The translations under genes and the position numbers were made by a program. From NCBI GenBank assembly GCA_038217425.1, contig JBBQPM010000072.1, positions 1 through 30,933 on the forward strand: a DNA stretch of 30,933 nucleotides, written 5' to 3'. This document shows positions 15,702 to 23,614 of the stretch, piece by piece. This stretch comes from JAIEPT01 sp038217425. Its GTDB lineage: Bacteria; Planctomycetota; Planctomycetia; Gemmatales; Gemmataceae. Positions within the stretch are counted from its first letter, which is position 1, and the number at the start of each line of letters is the position of its first letter. A model generated the notes under the pieces. That model worked only from the letters and a program-made list of their open reading frames with translations. It did not search any database and was not told the DNA's origin.

Positions 15702-16942
15702 TCACCGCTTCGATTCCCGAGTCGCAAGTCCACGCTTCGATTGCGCTCAGTTGGCGGCAACGCTTCGCACGCTCCGTCCTGCTCAAGGGGTTCGCGCGCA
15801 TCGCCGAGGGGATGCTGCATTTCATCGATGGGGACCAACGGCTGTCGTTCGGCACGTCGCGCCCCGGAGCGGACCTGGAAGCGACCGTGCGCGTGCTCGA
15901 TCCGCGGTTCTACGGCGACCTGGTTTTCGGCGGCTCCATCGCCGGCGGCGAGACTTTTCTCAATGGTTACTGGTCGTGCGACAATCTCACCGCGCTGCTT
16001 CGCCTCACGCTGCGCAACGCCCGCGCCTTCGACGGCCTCGATTCCGCCTGGAGCGCCTGCTTCGGCATTTTCCACAAGGCAAGCCACTGGCTGCGCCCCA
16101 ACTCGCGGCGCGGCAGCCGGCGCAACATCTCCGCGCATTACGACGTCGGCAACGATTTCTACGGGCTCTTCCTCGACGACACCTGGATGTACTCATGCGC
16201 CCTGTTCGAGCATCCCGGGCAATCGTTGCGCGATGCGTCGCTCGCCAAGCTCGAACGCCTGTGCCGTAAACTCAAACTTCAGCCGAGCGATCATTTGCTG
16301 GAAATCGGTTCCGGCTGGGGCGGGCTCGCGCTTTTCGCCGCCCAACACTTCGGCTGCCGGGTGACCACCGCGACGGTCTCGGCCGAGCAGTACCGTTTCG
16401 CGCGGGAACGCATCGCGGCGGCGAATTTGCAAGACCGCGTGGAGGTGAGACTCTGCGATTACCGCGATCTCACGGGGACGTACGACAAGCTCGTTTCCGT
16501 GGAAATGGTGGAAGCGGTCGGCGAGCGATTTCTCGAGACGTACGTGCGCCAATGCGATCGCTTGCTGAAGCCTGGCGGCCTGTTTGCGCTGCAATCGATC
16601 ACGTTGCAGGAGGAGCATTTTCGCCGCTATCGGCGTTCGGTCGACTTCATCCAGCGCTACATCTTTCCAGGCGGATTCCTGCCGTCCCGGTCGCTTCTGC
16701 AGGATCTGTTTCACGCCCGCTCGAATCTTCGATTATCGCATGCCGACGATCTGACGGCCCACTACGCCCCGACGCTGGAGCAGTGGCGCTCGGCCTTTCA
16801 CGCCAACCTCGGCGCGATGCGGGCGCTCGGATATACGGAACAATTCCTGAGAATGTGGCACTACTACTTTTGCTACTGCGAGGCCGGCTTTCGCGAACGC
16901 CGTTCGGAAGTTTGGCAGCTTCTTTTCGAGAAACAGTCGTGA
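15698..16942 (+). CDS. Cyclopropane-fatty-acyl-phospholipid synthase family methyltransferase
   Basis: A 414-residue enzyme of the Cfa family, which transfers a methylene or methyl group from S-adenosylmethionine to double bonds of membrane phospholipid acyl chains. Residues of about 1-125 form the lipid-binding N-terminal part (GGSIAGGETFLNGYWSCDNLT). NISAHYDVGNDFYGLFLDDTWMYSCALFE is the entry signature, with the conserved Cys of the bicarbonate site. LEIGSGWGGLALFAA is the SAM-binding motif, and VSVEMVEAVGERF and IQRYIFPGGFLPS complete the set. The start at 15698 overlaps the DUF1365 stop and has GGAGG 9 nt upstream; the much longer frame from 15347 is out-of-frame DUF1365 sequence. It could make cyclopropane or methyl-branched lipids; with the two coupled partners a further oxidised product is plausible. 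A perfect hairpin follows the stop. Confidence 0.93.
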   Translation: MITASIPESQVHASIALSWRQRFARSVLLKGFARIAEGMLHFIDGDQRLSFGTSRPGADLEATVRVLDPRFYGDLVFGGSIAGGETFLNGYWSCDNLTALLRLTLRNARAFDGLDSAWSACFGIFHKASHWLRPNSRRGSRRNISAHYDVGNDFYGLFLDDTWMYSCALFEHPGQSLRDASLAKLERLCRKLKLQPSDHLLEIGSGWGGLALFAAQHFGCRVTTATVSAEQYRFARERIAAANLQDRVEVRLCDYRDLTGTYDKLVSVEMVEAVGERFLETYVRQCDRLLKPGGLFALQSITLQEEHFRRYRRSVDFIQRYIFPGGFLPSRSLLQDLFHARSNLRLSHADDLTAHYAPTLEQWRSAFHANLGAMRALGYTEQFLRMWHYYFCYCEAGFRERRSEVWQLLFEKQS

Positions 16943-16948
16943 CGCCTC

Positions 16949-17016
16949 ATTTCCGAGCCGGAAGCGTTAGCGACGAGTCCATGCAGGATCGTCGCTAACG
17001 CTTCCGGCTCGGAAAT
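16949..17016. repeat. Perfect 28-bp inverted repeat between convergent genes
   Basis: Arms 16949-16976 and 16989-17016 are exact reverse complements with a 12-nt loop. The core GAGCCGGAAGCGTTAGCGACG resembles elements I associate with planctomycete genomes. It begins 6 nt after the methyltransferase stop and ends 10 nt before the stop of the protease gene, so it occupies the whole convergent spacer and would make a very stable hairpin at the 3' end of both transcripts. Confidence 0.85.
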
Positions 17017-17026
17017 AGGGGAATGC

Positions 17027-17980
17027 TCATTTCTTCGACGAGGCGAAAACGAAATCGACCGCTGCCAGCACGTCGAGCCGCAGGTAGTCGCGCCCGGATC
17101 CCTTGTCGTGCACCTTCACGCCGGTCCGCTGCATGATGGCGAGCATCGCGTCGGGGAGCGTTTTGCCGTCGGCTTTCCAGTCGTAGCCGGCCTTCTCGAT
17201 CGCTTCGCGCAGGATCTGGGCGGCGCCGCACGCGATGGCGTTCGAGCTACTCGTGGCCCGCGCGGGGACTACCAGATCGACCTTCGCATGGCGATCCTGG
17301 AACACTTCGTCTTTACCGGGACGTACCGCGCCGATCGCGAAGCAACCGGGCTGACACGCGGGCCAGGAGATTCCTTTCGTGAAATTGTGATTGCCGGTCG
17401 GCGCGCTGACCCAGATGCCCAGCTTCCGTAGTTCGATCAGCTTTTCGTCGATCTCCGTCGGCACCGGTTCAGCATGCTCCTTGTCGTCGACCGGCGCCAG
17501 GTTGACGGCCGTGATGCGGTATTTCGCGTGATTGTCGATGATCCACTGCAACCCCTTGGCGAGCGTCTTGCTGTCGGCGATCTTGCAATGGCAGACTTCG
17601 AGACCGCGGATGATCGCGACCTGGTTGTTGTAGACCACGCCCCATTTGCCGTTGAGATTGACCGACGACGGGATGCCGATGGTAGAGCCGTGATAGCCTT
17701 TGCCTTCGTGCTTGGGATTGTCGTCGCCGTCGACGCTGTCGTAGGTCGCGATCACCTTGGGCAGACCGTCAATTTTCGCCGTCCACTCGGGGCGCGACAG
17801 CGTGCAGCCGTCGTCCAGCAGAGCGAGCGTTTGGCCCTTGCCGAAGGTAAGAATCTTGGCGTACTTCTCCCAGGTATCGGTGATGCGCGTGTGCTTGAAT
17901 TCTTCGGGCAAAATCGGCTCGCCGGCGGCGAGCGGCGCAGTGAGCAAAACGAGAGCGAGAATGCGAAGTAATTTCGACAT
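17027..17980 (-). CDS. Exported divergent subtilisin-like (S8) serine protease
   Basis: This 317-residue protein has a signal peptide (about 1-19, LLTAPLAAG). The S8 catalytic triad can be traced in order: Asp56 in TLALLDDG, His97 in GYHGSTIG, and Ser244 in ARATSSSNAIACGAA, with oxyanion Asn197 in APTGNHN. The motifs are worn: the usual H-G-T is HGS, and the Ser motif has ATS in place of GTS. Activity is likely but less certain than for a standard subtilisin, and no propeptide is obvious. Substrates are unknown; it should act outside the inner membrane. The ATG at 17980 is supported by AAGGA about 6 nt upstream; the longer frame to 18046 runs into repeat DNA. The M81 gene lies upstream on the same strand, with a long hairpin between them. 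Confidence 0.82.
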   Translation of the reverse strand: MSKLLRILALVLLTAPLAAGEPILPEEFKHTRITDTWEKYAKILTFGKGQTLALLDDGCTLSRPEWTAKIDGLPKVIATYDSVDGDDNPKHEGKGYHGSTIGIPSSVNLNGKWGVVYNNQVAIIRGLEVCHCKIADSKTLAKGLQWIIDNHAKYRITAVNLAPVDDKEHAEPVPTEIDEKLIELRKLGIWVSAPTGNHNFTKGISWPACQPGCFAIGAVRPGKDEVFQDRHAKVDLVVPARATSSSNAIACGAAQILREAIEKAGYDWKADGKTLPDAMLAIMQRTGVKVHDKGSGRDYLRLDVLAAVDFVFASSKK

Positions 17981-18022
17981 GGCATGTCCTTGCAAGTGGG
18001 ATGGAATGAACGAATTCAATTT

Positions 18023-18124
18023 AGCCACAGAGGGCACAGAGGACACAGAGAAAAAAAGGCGAGAAGAGCGACACGCCGATTTTCTTTCTCTGTGTTCTCT
18101 GTGTTCTCTGTGCCCTCTGTGGCT
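18023..18124. repeat. CACAGAG-type inverted repeat, copy 1
   Basis: The left arm (from AGCCACAG at 18023 to about 18053) is complementary to the right arm 18085-18124. The right arm carries one extra 9-nt TGTTCTCTG unit. The sequence is built of degenerate 8-9-nt CACAGAG-like units. It begins 5 nt beyond the M81 stop (minus direction) and ends 42 nt before the protease start. A second member of the family is at 25414-25494 in the same kind of position. Confidence 0.8.
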
Positions 18125-18129
18125 TCTCT

Positions 18130-19620
18130 TTATTGATTGCGTGCAAAAAGCTTCACATCCGGCGTGAAATGCACGTCGTCATCGAGCGGAAACAAGGGCC
18201 GACGCGCCTGCGTATGGCCCAGGCTGGGCAGGTTTGCGCTCGTCGAGCCCGGAGCGTCGACGTTGATGTACTGCGCGCACCATTCTTTGAACATGTGCGG
18301 CTGGCAGTGCGGCGACTTCACGACCACGACATCGAAGTGCCTGGGATCTTGGCCGTGCGCGTAAAACAGCGAGCGGTCGTACAGATGCACCGGACGCGAA
18401 GTGACCACGAGCGTGAGGTTGCTGACTTGAAAGACGGCGGTGTGGCCGGCGTACCATTCTTGCTGAAACGATTCGCTGCGAAATCGGCCGTCCGAGAGCA
18501 TGCGGACGCGGGCGGTGAGCTCCAGCGGCGCGTAGCGTTTGTCGAACGCTCCGCCGACGCTCGTGAAGACCCGGCCGCCGACGCCAGCTGCAAAGGCAGC
18601 GGCGACCGCTTGCGGATCGACGAGCGGAATCAGCGCCTTGCCCTGGTAGTTCGCCTCGAGAAGCGCACGCAGGATCGCGTTGCTGTCGCCCGAGGCCCCG
18701 GAGCTGGTGGCGTCGGCCGCATCGACGAGGATCGTCGTCCCTGGCGTCGCGGCTGCCAGGCGCACGCTTTCTTCGAGCGGCGTCAGATGGGCCTGCATTC
18801 GTTCGCGCTGGCGCCAAAACTCGTCCGCCAGGCGCCGGGCTTCGTGCTCGGCGCGGGGGCCGTCGTTCTCGGTGACGACGACGCTATAGCACGCCAGGTC
18901 GGGGACGTCGGTGAACGGGTTGCCGATGAACATGCCCGCCGAGAGCCCGCCGGGGGAAACCTCGATTTCCTGGGCCGAGCGAATAATCTCGCCGAAGACG
19001 CCGGTGCGGGTGATGAGTTCGTCGCCGCGGACGAGGGCGGGGATGCGGACCCTGGCGATCGTCGGCTTGCATTTCCCTGCGAGGATTTTGAGCAGGAGCC
19101 TGGCGCTGCGCTGGCCGGTTTCGAAGAAATCGACATGCGGGTAGGTGTGGTAGATCGCGAGGGCATCGATGTGCTGGAGCATGCGATCGGTGAGGATGCC
19201 GTGCAGATCGAAGGAGGCGACGATGGGAATTTTCTCGCCGAGGATCTTCCGAGCCTCGGAAAGAAGATAGCCTTCGGGGTCGCACTCGTTGACGGCGGCC
19301 ATGGCGCCGTGGAGGGCGAAGAAGACGCCGTCCGCGGGGGGCGCTTGACGTAAAGCTTCGAGGAACTCGCCGGCGAGTCGCGTGAAATCCTCCGCCGCCA
19401 TCGTGCCGCCGGAGGTGCTGCCGCGGGCGCCGAAGACGGGAACGACTTCGATGCCGGGCTGCGAGCCGAAGACCTGGAGAGCGCCGCCGACTTCACTGCC
19501 GACGCCGTGGTGATAGGCGAGCATGCGTTCGCCGGCGTGCGTGAAGAAGTCCTCGTAACGGGTCGGCACGGGGTTAAAGCTGCAGATTTCGTGGATGCAT
19601 TCGGCGATCAAGATGCGCAT
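18130..19620 (-). CDS. M81-family (MlrC-like) metallopeptidase
   Basis: A 496-residue member of the M81 family, named for microcystinase C (MlrC), which degrades linear microcystin peptides. Most homologues, including the many in planctomycetes, have unknown substrates. Signatures in order: MRILIAECIHEICSFNP at the start, GGTMAAEDF, FFALHGAMAAVNECDPEGYLL, ASFDLHGILTDRM (Asp and His as likely zinc ligands), YHTYPHVDFFETGQRSA (another zinc His), then DAADATSSGASGDSNAILR and GGAFDKRYAPL in the C-terminal half. No signal peptide is present, so it acts in the cytoplasm. The ATG at 19620 gives the family's usual N-terminus; an ATG at 19635 would add five residues and lacks a better site. It is divergent from the BFD-like gene. 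Confidence 0.92.
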   Translation of the reverse strand: MRILIAECIHEICSFNPVPTRYEDFFTHAGERMLAYHHGVGSEVGGALQVFGSQPGIEVVPVFGARGSTSGGTMAAEDFTRLAGEFLEALRQAPPADGVFFALHGAMAAVNECDPEGYLLSEARKILGEKIPIVASFDLHGILTDRMLQHIDALAIYHTYPHVDFFETGQRSARLLLKILAGKCKPTIARVRIPALVRGDELITRTGVFGEIIRSAQEIEVSPGGLSAGMFIGNPFTDVPDLACYSVVVTENDGPRAEHEARRLADEFWRQRERMQAHLTPLEESVRLAAATPGTTILVDAADATSSGASGDSNAILRALLEANYQGKALIPLVDPQAVAAAFAAGVGGRVFTSVGGAFDKRYAPLELTARVRMLSDGRFRSESFQQEWYAGHTAVFQVSNLTLVVTSRPVHLYDRSLFYAHGQDPRHFDVVVVKSPHCQPHMFKEWCAQYINVDAPGSTSANLPSLGHTQARRPLFPLDDDVHFTPDVKLFARNQ

Positions 19621-19653
19621 TTTGCGAGGTTCCATTTTTTTTGCAATTTCGGA

Positions 19654-19682
19654 TTGACACGGTATTGCGGTCAAAGTAAGAT
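19654..19682 (+). promoter_or_regulatory. Sigma-70-type promoter of the BFD-like gene
   Basis: A perfect -35 hexamer TTGACA (19654-19659) is followed after 17 nt by TAAGAT (19677-19682), four of six to the -10 consensus. Transcription would start near 19689, giving a leader of roughly 55 nt before the ATG at 19746. A small palindrome TGAGA..TCTCA (19687-19701) covers the predicted start site and could be an operator; no regulator is identified. Confidence 0.7.
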
Positions 19683-19745
19683 CTAGTGAGATTCGGTCTC
19701 AAGTTCATCCCGCCTTCGCTCCGAATCCCTCAGGACTCTCCCGCC

Positions 19746-19976
19746 ATGACTGAAACTTGCCAAGTCGATCGTTGCGGTACATGCCCCGGAAGCAAGATGG
19801 TCTGCTACTGCAGGCTCATCACCGAGGACCAGGTCGTATCCACCATCGAGATGATGGGGTTGCGTTCGGTGCGCGAGGTTCGCGACGCGACCGGCGCCGG
19901 CGACGGCTGCACCTGCTGTCACAAACGCATCCGCAATCTCCTGGGTCGGACCGAACTGGCCACTGTCAGTTCGTAG
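19746..19976 (+). CDS. BFD-like [2Fe-2S] protein
   Basis: A 76-residue protein with a BFD-like (bacterioferritin-associated ferredoxin) [2Fe-2S] domain. Cys20-x-Cys22, then 32 residues, then Cys55-x2-Cys58 reproduces the Bfd cluster-binding spacing. The helix TEDQVVSTIEMMGLRSVREVRDATGAG followed by GCTCCHKRI is typical. Bfd hands electrons to bacterioferritin to release iron, and similar domains also occur as electron-transfer pieces of larger enzymes. An added N-terminal stretch with Cys5, Cys10 and Cys13 is unusual. No bacterioferritin gene is nearby. The ATG at 19746 starts right before the domain; the longer frame from 19686 overlaps the promoter. It is probably transcribed alone and converges on the Dabb gene. 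Confidence 0.85.
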   Translation: MTETCQVDRCGTCPGSKMVCYCRLITEDQVVSTIEMMGLRSVREVRDATGAGDGCTCCHKRIRNLLGRTELATVSS

Positions 19977-20008
19977 ATCGACGTCGTTTGGTGATACTCC
20001 GTCTCAAT

Positions 20009-20305
20009 TCAACCTTCGTAATCGAAGGCGATCACCTTTTCCACCCGCGGCAGGAACGTTTCCTTCACCTTCACGTGTTCGGGGTGATCGAGATACACAT
20101 CGCGCGATTCGGCGTCCGCGAACGTCATCGTGAAGGCATGCGTGAAACCGTCGTTGGCGCCTTCGGAACTGGCGTACGCGCCGTGCGTGAAGGCCGTCAT
20201 TTTCGGCAACAGCGCCTTCAGCTGTCCCAGCGCCGCCATGAGCGGCTCGTGCGTGGCCGAGTCCTTGTACTTGAGAAGCACGATGTGAAAAACCTGCCTG
20301 GCCAT
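20009..20305 (-). CDS. Dabb (stress-responsive alpha/beta barrel) domain protein
   Basis: This 98-residue protein is a single ferredoxin-like Dabb domain. FHIVLLKYKDSAT at the start (usual H-x-V-L-x-[KR] signature), GANDGFTHAFTMTFADAESRDVYLDHPEHVKV in the middle (the Y-x-x-H-P-x-H motif is diagnostic) and VIAFDYEG at the end cover the whole fold. Members usually form dimers; some are small enzymes and others are stress-induced proteins of unknown role. The ATG at 20305 has AGGA about 8 nt upstream and a good promoter 36 nt upstream. It is cytoplasmic. It lies divergent from the M6 protease gene. Confidence 0.92.
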   Translation of the reverse strand: MARQVFHIVLLKYKDSATHEPLMAALGQLKALLPKMTAFTHGAYASSEGANDGFTHAFTMTFADAESRDVYLDHPEHVKVKETFLPRVEKVIAFDYEG

Positions 20306-20341
20306 GGTGGAATCCTGCGGTTTGGGGAATCGATTGAGGTG

Positions 20342-20370
20342 ATTGTAGCGGCCCGGTTTCGCGCTTGCAA
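20342..20370 (-). promoter_or_regulatory. Promoter of the Dabb-domain gene
   Basis: On the minus strand TTGCAA (20365-20370) lies 17 nt before TACAAT (20342-20347), within the octamer GCTACAAT. Both hexamers match sigma-70 consensus well (four and five of six). The start site would be near 20335, about 30 nt before the ATG. Confidence 0.65.
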
Positions 20371-20439
20371 ACCGGAGGAAACTTGCGACACTGAACTTCG
20401 ACCCCGTTGGACGATCCCCTCTCTCCAGGCGACGAAGTT

Positions 20440-22257
20440 ATGTCTTTATTCGCACGCATCTTCTTCGTAGGTCTTTTGGCGCTCCCGGCCGCGGCGCAAG
20501 TACCGGACCTTGCGGAATATCGCACCGTCGATTCGGCGCTCACGACCAGTATCGCGCCGTCCGTTTCCGGCGGTCTCGCACCCCAACCGGCCTATCTGGG
20601 CGTCCAGGTCAGTTTGCAGCCGGAAATGCGCCTGCTCATCGAGCACGTCGAACCCGATTCGCCCGCGGCCAAGGCGGGCATCAAACCGGGCCAAATCCTC
20701 GCCAAGCATGGCGACGAAGCCGTCCGTTCCGTCGACGCCTTTCGCGAATTCCTGCACCGCCATCGCCCCGGCGACGTCGTCACCCTCGGCTTTTACATTG
20801 CCTCGGAAAACAAAATCTTCCTCCGCAAACTCGTGCTCGGCGCCCCCAGCCAGCCCCTCACGCCCCCCACGCACAAAATCAGCTTCGGCGCCCTCTTCTT
20901 CAATCGCGATCTCGGCGCCGTCGTCGCCGGCGTCAACAAAGGCTCCCCCGCGGAAAAGGCGCAGCTCAAGCCGCAAGATCTCATCCTCCGCGCCAACGGC
21001 AAACTCATCTCCACGCGCTTCGAGTTCTTCGATTTCCTCACCGCCTGCCAACCCAACGACAAAATCCAGCTGCTGGTGCAGCGCGAGAAAAATCAAGTTC
21101 TCGTCCCCGTCACGCTCGAAGGGGCGCCGGACGAACCCAAGGACAACCTCGGCTGGGACACTCGCACCCGCACCCTGTTCAAGAAGGCGATCTACCAACT
21201 CGCCGTCATCCCGATCGAATTCCCCGATATGAAGTTGAACGAGAAAATCACCAAGCAAGATTGGGACGACGCGTTCTTCAGCACCGGCCAATACGTGGGC
21301 AAAAAGAACTCCACCGGCACGACCGTTTACGGCAGCATGAACGACTACTATCAGGAAGTCTCGTTCGGCAAACTGAAAGTGCAAGGCAAGGTCTTCGATC
21401 CCGTGCTGCTGACGCGGACGCGCAAAGACTACTCGGTCGATCCGAACAAGAAGCAACTCTTCACCGACGTGCTCGACAGGATCGTTGCCAAGGATCCCAA
21501 GGCGCTGGAACCCTACGACGGCTTCTTCTTCCTCTTTGCGGGACCGAAGTTCGCCCAGGTGCGCAACAACGTCTTTTGGCCTCACCGTACGACCATGAAA
21601 TATCAGAAGGAGACGCTGAGCGTCTTCATCTCGCCCGAAGGAGGCGAGAAGATGGCCACCATCAGCACTCCGACGCACGAGTTCGGCCATATGCTCGGCT
21701 TGCCGGACCTGTATGCGCTCCCGGAAGTCCCCGGCATGGAAGGCGTGGGCGTGTGGTGTACGATGGCCAACGGCGACGGTATCTTCGGCCGACCGTCGCA
21801 TTTCTCCGTCTGGTGCAAGGAAACGCTCGGCTGGATGCAGCCGACCGTCATCGATCCCAGTGTTCGGCAAAAGCTGATCCTCAGCCCCGCGTCGTCGTCC
21901 CCGAAGGAGGCGTTCAAGGTGCTGGTCAGGCCCGACGGCAGCGAGTACTTCTTGCTCGAGAATCGCATCAAGAGCGGCTTCGACAAATCCTTGCCGGCCG
22001 AGGGGCTCCTCATCTGGCGCGTCGTGGGCAAGAGCAAGCCCCTACTGGAAGAATCGCACGGCATCTCCGGCCCCGACGGCCCAAGATTGTACCTGGGCCT
22101 GGTGCCGTATCCGAGCAAAGCGAACCGTTCGTTCACGCCGTTCACGACGCCGTCGTCGCGGTCGCCCATGGGGGGCGGCCTGCCGGTGTACATCACCAAT
22201 ATCCAAAGGCTCGCGGATGGCCGCATCACGTTCTGGATCGGGTACGAGATCCACTAA
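20440..22257 (+). CDS. Secreted M6-family metalloprotease with two PDZ domains
   Basis: A 605-residue exported protein. A signal peptide (1-19, ending PAAAQ) is followed by PDZ domain 1 (about 50-133: YLGVQVS, VEPDSPAAKAGIKPGQIL) and PDZ domain 2 (about 148-227: GVNKGSPAEKAQLKPQDLIL). A zinc metalloprotease domain of the M6 (immune inhibitor A-like) type spans about 245-605. HEFGHMLGLPDLY at 413-425 supplies His413, catalytic Glu414 and His417, and CTMANG at about 445-450 is the Met-turn. PDZ domains before an M6 domain suggest recognition of protein C-termini or periplasmic tethering. The start at 20440 begins the signal peptide; a TTG at 20407 adds an unlikely leader. The alpha/beta hydrolase gene follows 16 nt after the stop. 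Confidence 0.9.
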   Translation: MSLFARIFFVGLLALPAAAQVPDLAEYRTVDSALTTSIAPSVSGGLAPQPAYLGVQVSLQPEMRLLIEHVEPDSPAAKAGIKPGQILAKHGDEAVRSVDAFREFLHRHRPGDVVTLGFYIASENKIFLRKLVLGAPSQPLTPPTHKISFGALFFNRDLGAVVAGVNKGSPAEKAQLKPQDLILRANGKLISTRFEFFDFLTACQPNDKIQLLVQREKNQVLVPVTLEGAPDEPKDNLGWDTRTRTLFKKAIYQLAVIPIEFPDMKLNEKITKQDWDDAFFSTGQYVGKKNSTGTTVYGSMNDYYQEVSFGKLKVQGKVFDPVLLTRTRKDYSVDPNKKQLFTDVLDRIVAKDPKALEPYDGFFFLFAGPKFAQVRNNVFWPHRTTMKYQKETLSVFISPEGGEKMATISTPTHEFGHMLGLPDLYALPEVPGMEGVGVWCTMANGDGIFGRPSHFSVWCKETLGWMQPTVIDPSVRQKLILSPASSSPKEAFKVLVRPDGSEYFLLENRIKSGFDKSLPAEGLLIWRVVGKSKPLLEESHGISGPDGPRLYLGLVPYPSKANRSFTPFTTPSSRSPMGGGLPVYITNIQRLADGRITFWIGYEIH

Positions 22258-22273
22258 ACGCGGGATTATTGAC

Positions 22274-23203
22274 ATGGGTACGTCGCAAAAATGCGTCGCC
22301 ATCCTCGCGCTCGCCGTCGCGGCGGCGACGACCTCAGCACAGACGGACCTCGCGACCAGCGACGCCGCGCTCGTAAAGGTTCTGGGCGACAAGGCGCCGA
22401 AGCAGATCCCGCTCTGGCCCGGCAAGCCGCCGAGGTTTCTCGAGAACGCCCCCGCTGAAGTGATCGACGAGCACCCGCGCATCCAGATGGTCTCGACGCC
22501 GACGCTGAGCGTCTTTCTGCCGCCGAAAGAGAAAAGCTCGGGCATGGCGCTCATCGTGTGCGCGGGCGGCGGGTATGGTTCGCTCGACTGGAAAACGCAC
22601 GTCGTCTATGCAGCCGACGTCTTCGTCCCCAAAGGCGTCGCGGTGATCGGGCTGAAATACCGCCTCCGCCCGCCGCACAAGGTCGACAACGCCGGCATCC
22701 AGGCGCTGACGTTGCTCGACGCCCAACGCGCGGTCCGATTGGTTCGTTCGCGGGCCAAGGAATGGGGACTGGATCCGAAGAAGATCGGCATCGCCGGCTA
22801 CTCGGCAGGCGCCAACCTGGCGATGAACCTCGCGTGTAATTTCGACGCCGGCGACGCCGGGGCCACGGATCCGGTGGATCGTGCGAGCAGTCGCCCCGAC
22901 TTCGCGGTCGGCCTGGCGACCTGGCACTGGCGGCAGAAAGAATCGCCGTTCGTCTTCCGCAAGGACAGTCCGCCGGTGTTCCTGGTCCACGCCACGAACG
23001 ACGGCATCAACGGCGGCGCCCCGATCGAATTCCCCAAGGCAATTGAGGCCGACCTCAAAAAGCTCGGCGTGCCCGTGCGCCTGGAGATTTTCAACGAAGG
23101 CGCCCACGGCGTCGGGAACCTGATCCCGCAACGCGTGAAGAGCGGATTTCCGCCGGCGCGGTGGCCTGATTTACTTCTGAAATGGCATGCGTCGCAGCGA
23201 TAA
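22274..23203 (+). CDS. Exported alpha/beta-hydrolase, esterase type
   Basis: A 309-residue alpha/beta-hydrolase with a signal peptide (1-22, ending TTSAQ). Nucleophile Ser177 lies in GYSAG (175-179), the likely acid is Asp243 in HATNDG and the base His278 in EGAHGVG. AGGGYG (97-102) forms the oxyanion loop. IPLWPGKPP and VIGLKYRLRP are common in planctomycete esterases related to acetyl-xylan esterase and BD-FAE-like enzymes. The natural ester is unknown. The gene starts 16 nt after the M6 protease, so the two probably share a transcript and act together outside the inner membrane. The ATG at 22274 is chosen since the signal peptide starts there; the longer frame to 22217 overlaps the protease gene. 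Confidence 0.9.
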   Translation: MGTSQKCVAILALAVAAATTSAQTDLATSDAALVKVLGDKAPKQIPLWPGKPPRFLENAPAEVIDEHPRIQMVSTPTLSVFLPPKEKSSGMALIVCAGGGYGSLDWKTHVVYAADVFVPKGVAVIGLKYRLRPPHKVDNAGIQALTLLDAQRAVRLVRSRAKEWGLDPKKIGIAGYSAGANLAMNLACNFDAGDAGATDPVDRASSRPDFAVGLATWHWRQKESPFVFRKDSPPVFLVHATNDGINGGAPIEFPKAIEADLKKLGVPVRLEIFNEGAHGVGNLIPQRVKSGFPPARWPDLLLKWHASQR

Positions 23204-23275
23204 GAGTTGCAGATTCGCAGGCAAGCGCCGTAGACGCCGCGTTAGAATTCGAACTTCCGTGGAATGAGGTGCGAG

Positions 23276-23521
23276 ATGCCAACGATAACTGTGGAAATCA
23301 CAGAAGAGCAGAAGAATTGCCTGGATCAGGAGGTTGCGTCCGGCCGCTACGCGGATTGCGATTCGGCTGTGCGCCAGCTGCTGGAATTGGGCATGCACAG
23401 CCAACGGAAGCGTGCGGTCGATGCGAAACTCAAGGAAGCTCTGAAGGAAATTGAGCGAGGCGAGTTTATACCCTGGCACAAGGGGGACGCGGTTCGATTG
23501 GGCGAGGAACCAAAAGCGTAG
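23276..23521 (+). CDS. ParD/CopG-like antitoxin, apparently orphan
   Basis: This 81-residue protein looks like a ParD-type antitoxin. An N-terminal beta strand (PTITVEITEEQKNCLDQEV) and the helices ASGRYADCDSAVRQLLELG form a ribbon-helix-helix DNA-binding fold. The charged tail (RKRAVDAKLKEALKEIERGEFIP) would normally neutralise a ParE toxin. No ParE-like gene lies within the next 500 nt on either strand, so it may be a solitary antitoxin, a regulator, or the survivor of a decayed pair. The ATG at 23276 is supported by GAGGTG 6 nt upstream; an ATG at 23264 lacks a site. It starts a patch of lower G+C content. Confidence 0.82.
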   Translation: MPTITVEITEEQKNCLDQEVASGRYADCDSAVRQLLELGMHSQRKRAVDAKLKEALKEIERGEFIPWHKGDAVRLGEEPKA

Positions 23522-23614
23522 GGCGTGACACTTCGCCAACGCAGCGATACGGACAACTCGCACACGAAGGTCGAAAACACGAAGCGGCAATAGTTGGTCG
23601 CCAAGGAGGTTCAG

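Noticed and set aside
18023..18124. CRISPR array suggested by CACAGAG repeats
   Set aside because: Units are 8-9 nt, degenerate, without spacers, and arranged as an inverted repeat.
18133..19353. Plus-strand frame of 406 codons opposite the M81 peptidase
   Set aside because: Antisense shadow; the minus strand carries all M81 signatures.
20446..21870. Minus-strand frame of 474 codons opposite the M6 protease
   Set aside because: Antisense shadow of a gene with signal peptide, two PDZ domains and HEFGH.
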